Shown one piece after another: positions 1-7,903 of a stretch of DNA of 36,630 nucleotides. The stretch is from Sulfobacillus benefaciens (GTDB lineage: Bacteria > Bacillota > Sulfobacillia > Sulfobacillales > Sulfobacillaceae): assembly GCA_003023725.1 (NCBI GenBank), contig PXYT01000013.1, forward strand, positions 65,548-102,177. Reading direction: 5' to 3'. The notes below the pieces were generated by a model. That model was not told where the DNA came from. It searched no databases and was given only the letters and a program-made list of their open reading frames with translations. The position numbers were made by a program, and so were the translations under genes. The stretch's first letter is position 1. Every line of letters starts with the position of its first letter.

Positions 1-81
1 CTGAACCGCAGACTTTTGATGCAGAGCTCGTGGTGCGTAACCAAGAATAAGACTAACGAGGAGAAAGGACGGGAACCGAAC

Positions 82-441
82 ATGAGTGACGAGAAAAACC
101 CAGGTTCTGAGCAAAAGGACGTTGGGACTTCCGGCGGCCAATTCGACCTCGGCGACAACCGCCAGCGATCGCGCAAGATGCACGAACCTCATTCCAGAGA
201 GCCCGAGATTTCTCTCTCGGTGAATTCTCTCAATGAAGCCATTCGCAAGGAACTGCAATACTTCGACCTGGCGGTGGCGACACCCTTCCGCGTGGTGCGG
301 CGCAGCTTCAGAGAAAATTCGGCTCCTTGGGCCCAAGGCCTGGAACAGCTGACATGGGCCATTGAAGGGATGGCCCGTATTCCAGTGAAAGTGTTGCAAG
401 CGGTTGTCGGAGAGGATTTTTCCAAACAAAATGACCAATGA
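82..441 (+). CDS. small hypothetical protein, 119 aa
   Basis: I do not recognise this protein. The ATG at 82 follows a GAGGAGAAAGG ribosome site by about a dozen bases; an open frame extends further upstream to 16 but has no comparable ribosome site. The first ~45 residues are polar, Gly/Glu/Arg-rich and probably disordered. The remainder (about residues 46-115) is amphipathic and probably helical, with hydrophobic stretches such as LAVATPFRVV and IPVKVLQAVVG. There is no signal peptide, no cysteine pair and no recognisable catalytic motif. It is followed 96 bp later by the MFS transporter on the same strand. Real gene likely, function unknown. Confidence 0.55.
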   Translation: MSDEKNPGSEQKDVGTSGGQFDLGDNRQRSRKMHEPHSREPEISLSVNSLNEAIRKELQYFDLAVATPFRVVRRSFRENSAPWAQGLEQLTWAIEGMARIPVKVLQAVVGEDFSKQNDQ

Positions 442-482
442 TTCTTGTGGTCTAGCCTGAGTTGTCCTTGCGTACAGGTGTA

Positions 483-511
483 AGGATATACATTAGTTCA
501 AGGTATATCTT
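483..511 (+). promoter_or_regulatory. short AT-rich inverted repeat upstream of the MFS gene
   Basis: GATATAC (485-491) and GTATATC (503-509) form a perfect 7-bp inverted repeat around an 11-nt spacer, extendable to 9 bp with one G-U. No T-run follows, so it looks more like an operator than a terminator. It lies about 27 bp before the transporter start. Weak evidence only. Confidence 0.25.
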
Positions 512-537
512 ATGCCAGAGAAAAGCGGGGGACAGAC

Positions 538-1716
538 ATGGGGAAGAAACTGGGGATGACCCATGATTTGTGGTGGTTGACCCTCTCCATGGGATTATGG
601 GGCCTGGGATTCGGGCTCTACGGTATTTTGTGGCCGCTCTACATTGAGAAGTTAGGAGGCAATGCACTGTCCGTGGGCATTCTGTCCACCATAGCCGGAA
701 TTTCCACGGCTTTGGTGGTTTTCCCCGGTGGGTACATGGCGGACCGGATTGACCGCCGGACGGTTGTCCTCTGGGGCTGGGTTTTGGGTATTCCCGTTCC
801 GTTCTTATTCGCATGGGCTCCGTCGTGGCATTGGCTGATACCTGGTGTTTTGTTGTACTTCGGCTCGGCCTTTTCTACTCCTGCTCTTCAGGCGGTGGTT
901 GTGGAAGAGGCACAAAGTGAACACTTATCAACAGCCTACAATATTGTGATGAGCGTATTTGGCGCGGGGATGGTGGTTGGACCGCCTATTGGAGCCTATC
1001 TTGCCACCCATTGGTCTTACAAGCACGTTTTCGTTATAAGCGGCATGCTGTATCTGGTTTCGACGCTGGCGTTGGTCCCGGTAAAGAATCATCCCCCTCA
1101 AAAAATTCACCGCTCTTCAAGGCCCCAGTGGACTCCCAAGGGACGTCCCAGGCTCTTTCAGTGGATGATGTTTGCGGCTGGCCTGGCGATAGTGCAGGGG
1201 ATGGCGTTTCCTTACGTCGTCCCCTTTTGGAAGTCGGTCAGTCATTTTTCTTTGCAAACCATCGGATATCTCGGCAGTGTCGGAATTTTGTGCGGAACCG
1301 TGAGCGGACCTATTTGGGGGAAACTCGGCGAAAAATATGGGGTTACGAGCACCATGGGATGGGGGTTGGCTTTGGTCACGGCAGGATGGCTGGCCATTTT
1401 GTGGGCCCCTGGCAGTGCCGAATGGGCGGTGGTTTCGGGAATTCTACGCGGAAGTGGTGAATCCGCAAGGGGACTGCAGGGTGTGGCGGTGGGACGGATA
1501 GTGCGCAGAGAAGAGGCAGGAACGGCTTACGGCCTGTTCAATCTGGTGACAGAAAGTGCGGGCGCCCTCGCTCCCCTGCCGGGGGGGATCCTCTATACTC
1601 ACTGGCCCTATGCTCCCTTGGTTTTGGCAGCATTGCTTACGGGAATGATTGCCTGGTGGCTGGTGAACGGTTTGCCGGGACGCTCTGTTCCTCCGCCTCC
1701 TGCCATCCGGTCTTAG
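538..1716 (+). CDS. MFS transporter, 392 aa
   Basis: Major facilitator superfamily secondary transporter in the cytoplasmic membrane. The length of 392 aa and about 12 hydrophobic segments fit the family. The loop after TM2 carries the MFS signature as GYMADRIDRR (about residues 65-75), matching the G-x-x-x-D-R-x-x-R-R type. A polar central loop, about residues 178-200 (KNHPPQKIHRSS and onward), separates the two six-helix halves. The substrate cannot be told from sequence; drug or metabolite efflux is the common role for this size class. The ATG at 538 follows a G-rich AGCGGGGGAC site. It is not obviously part of the flagellar cluster. Confidence 0.85.
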   Translation: MGKKLGMTHDLWWLTLSMGLWGLGFGLYGILWPLYIEKLGGNALSVGILSTIAGISTALVVFPGGYMADRIDRRTVVLWGWVLGIPVPFLFAWAPSWHWLIPGVLLYFGSAFSTPALQAVVVEEAQSEHLSTAYNIVMSVFGAGMVVGPPIGAYLATHWSYKHVFVISGMLYLVSTLALVPVKNHPPQKIHRSSRPQWTPKGRPRLFQWMMFAAGLAIVQGMAFPYVVPFWKSVSHFSLQTIGYLGSVGILCGTVSGPIWGKLGEKYGVTSTMGWGLALVTAGWLAILWAPGSAEWAVVSGILRGSGESARGLQGVAVGRIVRREEAGTAYGLFNLVTESAGALAPLPGGILYTHWPYAPLVLAALLTGMIAWWLVNGLPGRSVPPPPAIRS

Positions 1717-1800
1717 GCGTGGTACACTAAGACTATGGTGAACGATGACCATCAAGCCGAAGGTCAATGTTTTTGGTGGGTGTGAAAGGAGAAACAGGCC

Positions 1801-2181
1801 ATGCTCAAACGGCTTTTAGCTCTCTTTCTGGTGGTTCCGCTGGTAGAGCTCTTGCTGTTATTTCTCATCGCCCATTTTTTGGGATGGGGATGGACCATAG
1901 GGATTACTTTAGCGTCTTCCCTTTTAGGCGCTTACTTGGCCAAAGTCAGCGGAAAACAGTGGTGGGAAACCGTCAAACGGGAATGGGCCTCCGAAGGCTT
2001 TCCCGTGCAACGTTTGGGCGAAGGCGCCTTGTTATTGATTTCTATGGCTTTTATGATTACACCTGGACCCTTAACCGGCATTATTGGCTTATTGTTTATG
2101 ATTCCCAAGGTCCGGACTAAGGCAGCCAGAATCTTGAGCGGGTGGGTTTCGAACCGGTTCATGGAACGGTTATGGCGTTAA
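1801..2181 (+). CDS. fxsA: FxsA-family membrane protein
   Basis: FxsA family cytoplasmic membrane protein of 126 aa. In E. coli FxsA relieves phage T7 exclusion by F plasmids; its housekeeping role is unclear. The sequence shows the family pattern: an N-terminal hydrophobic helix with an LVVPLVELLLL core, a G-W-G-W-T-I-G turn, a second helix around ASSLLGAYLAK, a basic/aromatic loop, and a third helix with ITPGPLTGIIGL ending in IPKVR. The ATG at 1801 has a GAAAGGAGAAA ribosome site. Its stop TAA shares the TTAA tetranucleotide at 2178-2181 with the stop of the opposing membrane gene, so the two convergent genes have no spacer. Confidence 0.85.
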   Translation: MLKRLLALFLVVPLVELLLLFLIAHFLGWGWTIGITLASSLLGAYLAKVSGKQWWETVKREWASEGFPVQRLGEGALLLISMAFMITPGPLTGIIGLLFMIPKVRTKAARILSGWVSNRFMERLWR

Positions 2182-3098
2182 GAGGCCTGTTCAGATTGAG
2201 CCTGGCGCTGGTGCATAAACGGAAACTGGGGCCCCAGCAATGTCCAAGCCAATAGCGTGAAAGGCAGGAACATCCCGGGATCCGTTCCGGTCCCGCTTAA
2301 CAGTGTGCCGAAGGCCTGGGGGACGGCCCACAAAAAGATCATCCACACCCCTGTTATGATGGCGGTCCACCGCGATTTCGGTCTAAAGAAACTTAAAAGG
2401 CTCAGAACCAGGAGGATCGCACTGTAAATTCCGTTTTCCAAGACCGGGTGCAACTGGCTTGATATGACCATAGCGTTAATGGCCATTTGGAGGATGGTTG
2501 GCTCATTGCCGTTCATCGTGATGTCGCCAAATTGAGCAGCCAGTCCGTTTGGAGTCCAAAACCCGGATGACGGCAGAACTTCCCAGATGAATGCGATGAA
2601 CCAGAAAATGGCGAGACCATAACGGGCTACTTGATAGACATGTTCCTCTGTCCACCAATCCTTGCGCACGAGTAACAGTATCGCCGCGGCCGCGTAAAAG
2701 GGAATGGAACCTGGCGAACCCTGGATGACACTTGGCGAGCCGGTGACCAGGCCGCCTAGTCCTTCCGCGCCGATCCAGACAATGGCTCCCCAAATGAGAG
2801 AAATCCACAGCCCCCAACGTCCGCTCGTTGTATCGGGTCCTTTGAGAATCAGAATACCAATAACGGCTTCGATGAGGAAGTTCAGGATGTTTGCGACAAC
2901 CCCGAGATGAATCCAGAGCCGGGCACCCTCCATCATAATGTGAAAGAGCCAGGGAGGCTGGGAATCGGTGGCCGCGGGAGCCAGAACATTGACCACCAGC
3001 AACGAATGAAACATAGCGGGCTGGATTTTGAGCAAGGAATCGAAAATCCACAAGATACCCAGCCCATACGCCAAGGCGCGTCTGCGATCGAAAGGCAT
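2178..3098 (-). CDS. polytopic membrane protein with internal duplication, 306 aa
   Basis: Integral membrane protein of unknown function with about 7-8 hydrophobic helices. I place the start at the ATG at 3098, or the in-frame GTG nine bases upstream, because a GAGGGGGA ribosome site lies just before; the frame stays open to 3263 but that extension is basic and not membrane-like. The two halves look alike. A helix with GILWIFDSLLKIQP recurs as LAIFWFIAFIWEVLP. The segment ending HLGVVANILNFL recurs as LHPVLENGIYSAIL. R-W-x-n-W with GLGGLVTGSP recurs as R-W-x-n-W with AFGTLLSGTG. This suggests an ancient tandem duplication. No cofactor-binding motif is evident. Confidence 0.7.
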   Translation of the reverse strand: MPFDRRRALAYGLGILWIFDSLLKIQPAMFHSLLVVNVLAPAATDSQPPWLFHIMMEGARLWIHLGVVANILNFLIEAVIGILILKGPDTTSGRWGLWISLIWGAIVWIGAEGLGGLVTGSPSVIQGSPGSIPFYAAAAILLLVRKDWWTEEHVYQVARYGLAIFWFIAFIWEVLPSSGFWTPNGLAAQFGDITMNGNEPTILQMAINAMVISSQLHPVLENGIYSAILLVLSLLSFFRPKSRWTAIITGVWMIFLWAVPQAFGTLLSGTGTDPGMFLPFTLLAWTLLGPQFPFMHQRQAQSEQAS

Positions 3099-3894
3099 CG
3101 TCAACACGAATCCCCCTCTTCTCTTGGTCTTGTAGCAACCTAACGGATACGCTGCCTTTCCCCGGAGTTTTCGAAAAGGCTTTCGAACGGTGAATAAGTC
3201 CACAATCAAAGACGATTTGGAACATAAGAAGGCCTTACCCGCCCAGGTTACGCGAGCGACCATTTTATGCCGTTGGCAAGGCTAAAGCACAGATAAGAGC
3301 CGTGATTTATGCTTTGGTCCCCAAGGCGGCTTTAGGGCCCTCGTCACAAAGCTTGCCCCTAAGACGGGGTGCCGAGGACAACACATCAATTCCGAACGTG
3401 CCAAGTTTATGCCGGCGACCAGGAATTTTAGCCCGGCAGGTGAAAAAACTAAAAAGAGCATGAATGCGACAGCCTTCGCGCCGTGTATTCCAAGGACAAA
3501 AAGGGCACTCCTCACGGCAATGTTTCGCACGTCCTAAAATAATGCCCGGCCATCCTTATCCATCCTGAAATTCTGGGGCCCGGGGTGTTGTCACGGCCAT
3601 GCCCCCTCTTTTCGCACCTCGGTCGTCGGGCTACCCTCCACGGTGTCTTTGGGGTGTGTGATTTCTCTCCAGAAAATCGCCGAGAAGAGATTGTCCCATT
3701 TTTCCACGCACTGTTCTCCTGTCCTCCAACAGAGATCATTGTCATTGTAGCAAATGCCCGACGAGGCGCGAAAGCGAAAAATTTTGGCTCCCATAAATTC
3801 TCGGTACAAAAAAAGGAGTTCGCCTAGGGGGGTGGAATTAATTAAAAGTTGCAACCAAAAAACCATCTAATTCAGACCGGAAGGCGGGAGGGTC
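3099..3894. other. 796-bp gap without a convincing gene
   Basis: Frames here are short, have no good ribosome sites and read like random sequence. The left part is the leader of the opposing membrane gene and contains a perfect inverted repeat, TTCGAAA-AGGC-TTTCGAA (3170-3187). The right end leads into the motility cluster and is AT-rich (3780-3870). I looked for sigma-D (TAAA-N15-GCCGATAT) and consensus sigma-A promoters and saw none. A promoter for the cluster must lie here or upstream but is not recognisable by eye. Confidence 0.5.
3170..3187. promoter_or_regulatory. perfect inverted repeat upstream of the membrane gene
   Basis: TTCGAAA at 3170-3176 and TTTCGAA at 3181-3187 are exact reverse complements with a 4-nt spacer. 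The repeat lies about 72 bp before the start of the leftward membrane gene, so it could be an operator or an RNA hairpin in its leader. No regulator can be assigned. Confidence 0.35.
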
Positions 3895-4350
3895 ATGAGC
3901 GACCAACCATTGTCGCAGGACGAAATCGATAAGCTGTTGCAGGCAGTCCTGTCCTCCAAGGAAAACGAAAAAGCGGCGGAACCCGAACCGCCCTCCCTCG
4001 TGAAACGTTCGGAGGCCTCCTACACGGCGACAGAAACTCCGGTTAAGGAGAAGGTCCGAAAGGCACCTGCGCCCGACGACGAATACCGGCGGAGGGTAGC
4101 GGATTCTCTCCGGGAAAAGTGGGCGCCGTTAGGGGAACTGCAACTGCATTTTACGGCTCAAATTGGGACAGCTTCTTTGAACGTGGGAGAGGTTCTGCAA
4201 CTGGGGGTAGGTTCGCGAGTTTCGCTCAAAACGCGCTGGGTAGAACCATTGGTTTTGCGGCTCAACGGACAAGTCGTGGGTTACGGGCGAGTTGTTTTGG
4301 TCGGCAACAAATTTGGCGTCGAGGTGACGCGCTGGGGGCGAATTGGCTAA
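3895..4350 (+). CDS. FliN-type C-ring protein with FliM-like N-terminal peptide
   Basis: Flagellar switch (C-ring) protein of 151 aa. Residues 6-15, LSQDEIDKLL, match the N-terminal peptide of FliM/FliY that docks phosphorylated CheY. Residues ~16-70 are a charged, Pro/Glu-rich linker. From residue ~77 a SpoA/FliN domain follows (PLGELQLHFTAQIG, then LNVGEVLQLGVGS, NGQVVGYGRVVLVG and KFGVEV). The CheC-like phosphatase domain of FliY, or the central domain of FliM, is missing, so it is a minimal peptide-linker-SpoA protein. The ribosome site GGGAGG precedes the ATG at 3895. It starts the motility cluster, and a second FliN lies at 31159. No chemotaxis gene is nearby. Confidence 0.8.
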   Translation: MSDQPLSQDEIDKLLQAVLSSKENEKAAEPEPPSLVKRSEASYTATETPVKEKVRKAPAPDDEYRRRVADSLREKWAPLGELQLHFTAQIGTASLNVGEVLQLGVGSRVSLKTRWVEPLVLRLNGQVVGYGRVVLVGNKFGVEVTRWGRIG

Positions 4351-4364
4351 GAGGCCAAAGGGAT

Positions 4365-5534
4365 ATGCGATCGCCATGGACCGTGATTATGAATACGTGG
4401 CCTTATTCGCCGGAAGAAATTGAGAGGGCTGTTGCGCCTTTGACAGGGTGGGCCGACAGAATCGTTGGCACTGAACTGGGTGTCTGGCATCGCCCCTTTC
4501 CGGCCCTAACCCTTTCCACGGAACTGGAAGTGTCGGGTGAGTGGACGGGATCGTTTCGAACGCACTATGACCGTCTCATGCGTCGGGAGAAAAGGAGCGA
4601 CACCGCGAGGGTTCTTTTGCTGGAAGGAAATGAAGTGATTCGGCGTATGGATCTGGGCCGCCTGGAAGAATTGACAGACGGCTTCGAGGCGGCACATCGG
4701 TTGTGTTTCGTCACTTCCGCGGATGATCCGGGGAAAAAGGAGATCAGGATTCTCAAACCATCTCGGTGGCATGGGTTTTCCGGAGTTTACAAGCCTGATC
4801 CCTATCCGGAACTGGCGGCGTTTTGTGAGAATATGGGAGACAGCGGAGTCAGGATTTTCCGTTCTGATGAGGATAGGCAGCCCTGGGCAGAGAAAATAGA
4901 GAAAATTATGTTAAAAAATCCGCCGAACCCTTTGGCTAGAGTCCGGTGGTTCGTGGAATCCCGGCAATTTGCACAAGGCTTGCGGGTTCTCAAGAAGCAT
5001 GCGGCCCGGAATATCGAGAGCGCCCGGGATTATGTGGAGTGGAAAACACTGATGGCAGAAATTTTGCTGGGCATGAATAAACCCCTGGAAGCTCTGCAGG
5101 CGTTGACGCCCTTAATGTCCGTGTCGCCTACTGCCGACCGGGGTTACTTAATGGGCCGGGGACTTTATGAGATCGGCCGCTATGATGAGGCATCCGCCCA
5201 TTTTTTTCAGGCGGGGACAGGCATGTTGGGCGAAAGGGATTGTCAGGAAAGCGGATCAGATAGTTACCGAGCGTTGTTATGGGCCGCCCACTCTTTTCTC
5301 ATGGCCAATCGGCCAAAAGACAGTTTCGGAGTATTAAAACGTCTTTTGGAAAGTTATCCGTTCTTTCAGGACGGCTGGATTCTCTTCTTTCGGTTATTTA
5401 CAGGCGCCACACCCCAGGAACTCTATGAAATTATCACCCAGTTCTTGCCATCGCGGAGTCTTTATGAGGTGTTTGAGCGCATGGAGGGCCTAGACCAGGA
5501 GGGCGGCGGTTTTCGCCAATGGATTTTACATTAG
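4365..5534 (+). CDS. degenerate glycosyltransferase-like protein with TPR-like C-terminal half, 389 aa
   Basis: Not confidently assigned. The layout resembles the SunS-type family 2 glycosyltransferases that carry tetratricopeptide repeats. About residues 10-95 run like a GT-A fold, with WADRIVGTELG where DEIVVVDTGS is usual and VLLLEGNEVI where a catalytic LDADE-type motif is usual. The nucleotide-sugar acidic residues therefore seem lost. Residues ~190-350 hold helical repeats (NPLARVRWFVESRQFAQGLR, LGMNKPLEALQAL, YEIGRYDEASAHFFQAG, LMANRPKDSFGVL) typical of TPR. The ATG at 4365 has AAGAGG ten bases upstream; the ATG at 4389 is an alternative. It starts 14 bp after the FliN-type gene and is probably co-transcribed. 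A binding or scaffold role in motility is an inference. Confidence 0.5.
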   Translation: MRSPWTVIMNTWPYSPEEIERAVAPLTGWADRIVGTELGVWHRPFPALTLSTELEVSGEWTGSFRTHYDRLMRREKRSDTARVLLLEGNEVIRRMDLGRLEELTDGFEAAHRLCFVTSADDPGKKEIRILKPSRWHGFSGVYKPDPYPELAAFCENMGDSGVRIFRSDEDRQPWAEKIEKIMLKNPPNPLARVRWFVESRQFAQGLRVLKKHAARNIESARDYVEWKTLMAEILLGMNKPLEALQALTPLMSVSPTADRGYLMGRGLYEIGRYDEASAHFFQAGTGMLGERDCQESGSDSYRALLWAAHSFLMANRPKDSFGVLKRLLESYPFFQDGWILFFRLFTGATPQELYEIITQFLPSRSLYEVFERMEGLDQEGGGFRQWILH

Positions 5535-5628
5535 GAAAGGTCCATTGAATTTGTTGTCAGGAAAAGAAGGATCTGGAAATAGCGTGTCGAAGAGGGCAAC
5601 AACAAACAAATGGAAGGAGGAATAGTAA

Positions 5629-6204
5629 TTGGTGAATAAAACGCTGGCCTTTTTTCAAAACGGGCAAATCGTGCCGATGACGACTCCGATTTTTCAGGGA
5701 CCCAAGACGAGACGGCGTGGGCGCAGACGCGAAGAAGAACGACATTTTCCCAACGGCGAACTTATCCCCAGCCGGGAAGAACTGATCCAATACATTTTGA
5801 GTCATGTTCTGTATCAGATTGACCCCGTTCTCGGTGAACCGGTCTTTTGCAAACATATTATCAAACCAAATCGAGAGCGCAACCGTGAAAGCATGTATCA
5901 TGTGGTGCTGGGTCCGCCGTCATGGACCGGGGTCTGGGAAGTGATCGGAAACCGCCGCATGTTCGACATTCACGCGGAATATGTCAAGGAAGAATGCACA
6001 TGGCTGCCGCAGATTACGGTTTCCCGGGGTAACTTTATCGGTGTCGAGAACCTGAACGGGATTGAGTTGGATTCTGAATACCTCAGGCGGGAAATCATTG
6101 GGCGAAACTTCGTCACACCTGACGAATATGACTGGTTTGCGAGTCCCTATGTGTCGGTAAGGCGTATGGCGGTAGCCAATGCCGAGCGGGGAATATGGAT
6201 GTAG
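5629..6204 (+). CDS. hypothetical protein, 191 aa
   Basis: I do not recognise the family. The start is TTG 5629 or the adjacent GTG 5632; AAGGAGG at 5614-5620 is 8 or 11 bases away. A strongly basic patch (KTRRRGRRREEER, about residues 25-37) precedes a soluble domain with SREELIQYILSHVLYQID, then an aromatic mixed region with WTGVWEVIGN and EECTWLPQITVSRGNFIGVENLNG. No signal peptide or membrane segment is visible. It lies between the glycosyltransferase-like gene and motA on the same strand, 57 bp before motA, so a motility role is possible from context only. Confidence 0.6.
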   Translation: MVNKTLAFFQNGQIVPMTTPIFQGPKTRRRGRRREEERHFPNGELIPSREELIQYILSHVLYQIDPVLGEPVFCKHIIKPNRERNRESMYHVVLGPPSWTGVWEVIGNRRMFDIHAEYVKEECTWLPQITVSRGNFIGVENLNGIELDSEYLRREIIGRNFVTPDEYDWFASPYVSVRRMAVANAERGIWM

Positions 6205-6261
6205 GAACGAGACGGAAATGAACCGACTCATGAAGAACGCAAGGGACCTCAAGGAGGAGTT

Positions 6262-7098
6262 ATGCGCTTAGATGTCACGGCCATTGGCGGGATTATATTT
6301 GGTGTGCTGGCTCTAGTGGCCGGATTCGTACTGGAAGGCGGCAGGGCCGGGGCACTGGTTCAGGGCACGGCAGCCCTTATTGTGTTTGGAGGCACCATTG
6401 GAGCGACGGCAGTATCCTTTTCGATCGATGAATTAAAGAAAGTGCCGGCATTGTTTCGTATGGGTCTGACTCGAAAAAAATTCGACCCGATTGTCCTCAT
6501 CGACCAACTGGCGCGGTACGCCGACATTGCGAGAAGGCAGCAGCCTTTGGCCTTGGAACCGGAAATTGAATTGACTCAGGATGAATTTTTGGGCAAAGGA
6601 CTGCAGCTGATTGTCGACAATGCAGACCCGACATTAATGCGGCAAATGTTGGAATCCGACATCTATGCCCGTTATTCCCAACAGAAAATGGGGGCCAGCA
6701 TTTTCGAGCAGGCCGGTGGCTATGCTCCAACCATGGGAATTGTGGGAACCGTCATGGGGCTCGTCCATGTTCTGGGAGAATTGTCAGGTAATCCCAATAA
6801 TCTGGCAGCCGCGATCGGGCTCGCATTTATTGCGACACTTTATGGGGTCTCCAGTGCCAACTTATTGTGGTTGCCCATGGCGACCAATCTCAAGAATAAG
6901 GCCAAACACGATCTCTTGATGCGGCAGATTAGTTTGGAAGGCCTTTTGGCCATCAGCGAAGGAATGGCACCGACCTTGTTAAAAGACAAGCTGATGACGA
7001 TTATTCGTCCTTCCGGCTCTCCTGCGCCCCAGGATGCGGTCCAGGGAGCGCAGACGATGTCCGGAGAACGAAAGGCGGGAACCCAGGAGGCGTCATGA
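6262..7098 (+). CDS. motA: flagellar stator protein MotA, 278 aa
   Basis: MotA forms with MotB the ion-conducting stator that drives flagellar rotation from the cytoplasmic membrane. Four hydrophobic segments are visible: residues ~6-24, ~31-52, ~150-172 and ~182-205. The cytoplasmic loop keeps the charged residues that act on the rotor in ARRQQPLALE (R91/R92 and E99), and the two conserved prolines are in YAPTMGIVGTVMG (P156) and NLLWLPMA (P205). The ribosome site AAGGAGG lies four bases before the ATG. It overlaps motB by ATGA, so translation is probably coupled. Placing motAB directly upstream of the flgB cluster differs from Bacillus subtilis, where they are separate. Confidence 0.96.
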   Translation: MRLDVTAIGGIIFGVLALVAGFVLEGGRAGALVQGTAALIVFGGTIGATAVSFSIDELKKVPALFRMGLTRKKFDPIVLIDQLARYADIARRQQPLALEPEIELTQDEFLGKGLQLIVDNADPTLMRQMLESDIYARYSQQKMGASIFEQAGGYAPTMGIVGTVMGLVHVLGELSGNPNNLAAAIGLAFIATLYGVSSANLLWLPMATNLKNKAKHDLLMRQISLEGLLAISEGMAPTLLKDKLMTIIRPSGSPAPQDAVQGAQTMSGERKAGTQEAS

Positions 7099-7838
7099 GC
7101 GATATGTGGGACCAGGATAAAGAAGAGAGTGGATACGAAGGAGCCGGGATGATGCGCTGGCTGATTACCTACGCCGATCTCATCACGCTGCTGCTGGCCT
7201 TCTTTATTATTCTGTATGCCATGAACCGCACTCAACAAGTCGAATTTGCGCAGGTGTCCCAATCTTTGGCCCAGCAATTCGACTCCAAGAGTATTATTGG
7301 CCGCTCACCCGGTCCCTCCATTATCAATGGGCTGTCGGGCACCCGCCAAGAAGCGGCCAGTTTGAATCGCTTAGCTCAAGCAATCCAACAGAAAATTAAT
7401 CAGTCGAACCTCGGGTCCCAGGTATCGGTGACGAGCACAATGCGCGGGGTGGAGGTCAGTCTCAATGCTTCCCTGTTGTTTGCCTCTGGGTCAGCCAGAA
7501 TTTCACCAAAGGCTGAGGCACTGCTGCGACAGTTAGGGACGATGTTGAGCTCCGTGCCGAATGATATTGAGGTGGCCGGTTACACCGATTCCGTGCCGAT
7601 TCGTACTGCCAAATACCCCAGTAACTGGCAACTATCGGCTCAGAGGGCGGCCAACGTGGTCTATGTTTTGGCGCATGTTTCCGGTATTCACCCATCCCGC
7701 CTCTCCATTGCGGCTTTTGGCCACTATCACCCGATAGCCACCAATCAAACGGCTTATGGACGCAAACTGAATCGGCGCGTCAATATTCTGGTGCTGCGCT
7801 CACAAGTGGCTCAAGTCGCTATCGGCAATGGGCCGTAG
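7095..7838 (+). CDS. motB: flagellar stator protein MotB, 247 aa
   Basis: MotB is the peptidoglycan-anchored half of the stator. A short cytoplasmic N-terminus is followed by one membrane helix, WLITYADLITLLLAFFIIL, whose Asp28 is the conserved ion-carrying residue. The periplasmic-side OmpA-like domain occupies about residues 115-235, with FASGSARISPKAEALL, VAGYTDSVPI, NWQLSAQRAANVV and NRRVNILV as its peptidoglycan-binding signatures. The gene starts within the motA stop. The 65-bp gap to flgB holds no clear terminator, so readthrough into the rod genes is likely. Confidence 0.96.
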   Translation: MSDMWDQDKEESGYEGAGMMRWLITYADLITLLLAFFIILYAMNRTQQVEFAQVSQSLAQQFDSKSIIGRSPGPSIINGLSGTRQEAASLNRLAQAIQQKINQSNLGSQVSVTSTMRGVEVSLNASLLFASGSARISPKAEALLRQLGTMLSSVPNDIEVAGYTDSVPIRTAKYPSNWQLSAQRAANVVYVLAHVSGIHPSRLSIAAFGHYHPIATNQTAYGRKLNRRVNILVLRSQVAQVAIGNGP

Positions 7839-7903
7839 ATCACCGGGGGTTAACCACTCTTGTTCAGACTAACCGTACGAAAAACGAAAGGGGTGTCCAG
7901 AGC

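Noticed and set aside
3590-3720. Minus-strand stretch with GTGGAGGG...GCCCGACGACC that recalls part of a SAM-I riboswitch, and a piece like the c-di-GMP riboswitch 3' arm
   Set aside because: The other conserved parts (CUUAUC-type P1, the GGCAACC and GGUGC elements, or the GGACGCAAAGCC half) are missing, and no gene follows on that strand at a suitable distance.
3282-3866. Several 70-90-aa open frames in the gap, such as those ending near 3530 and 3866 on the minus strand
   Set aside because: No ribosome sites, random-looking composition with scattered Cys/Trp, mutual overlap.
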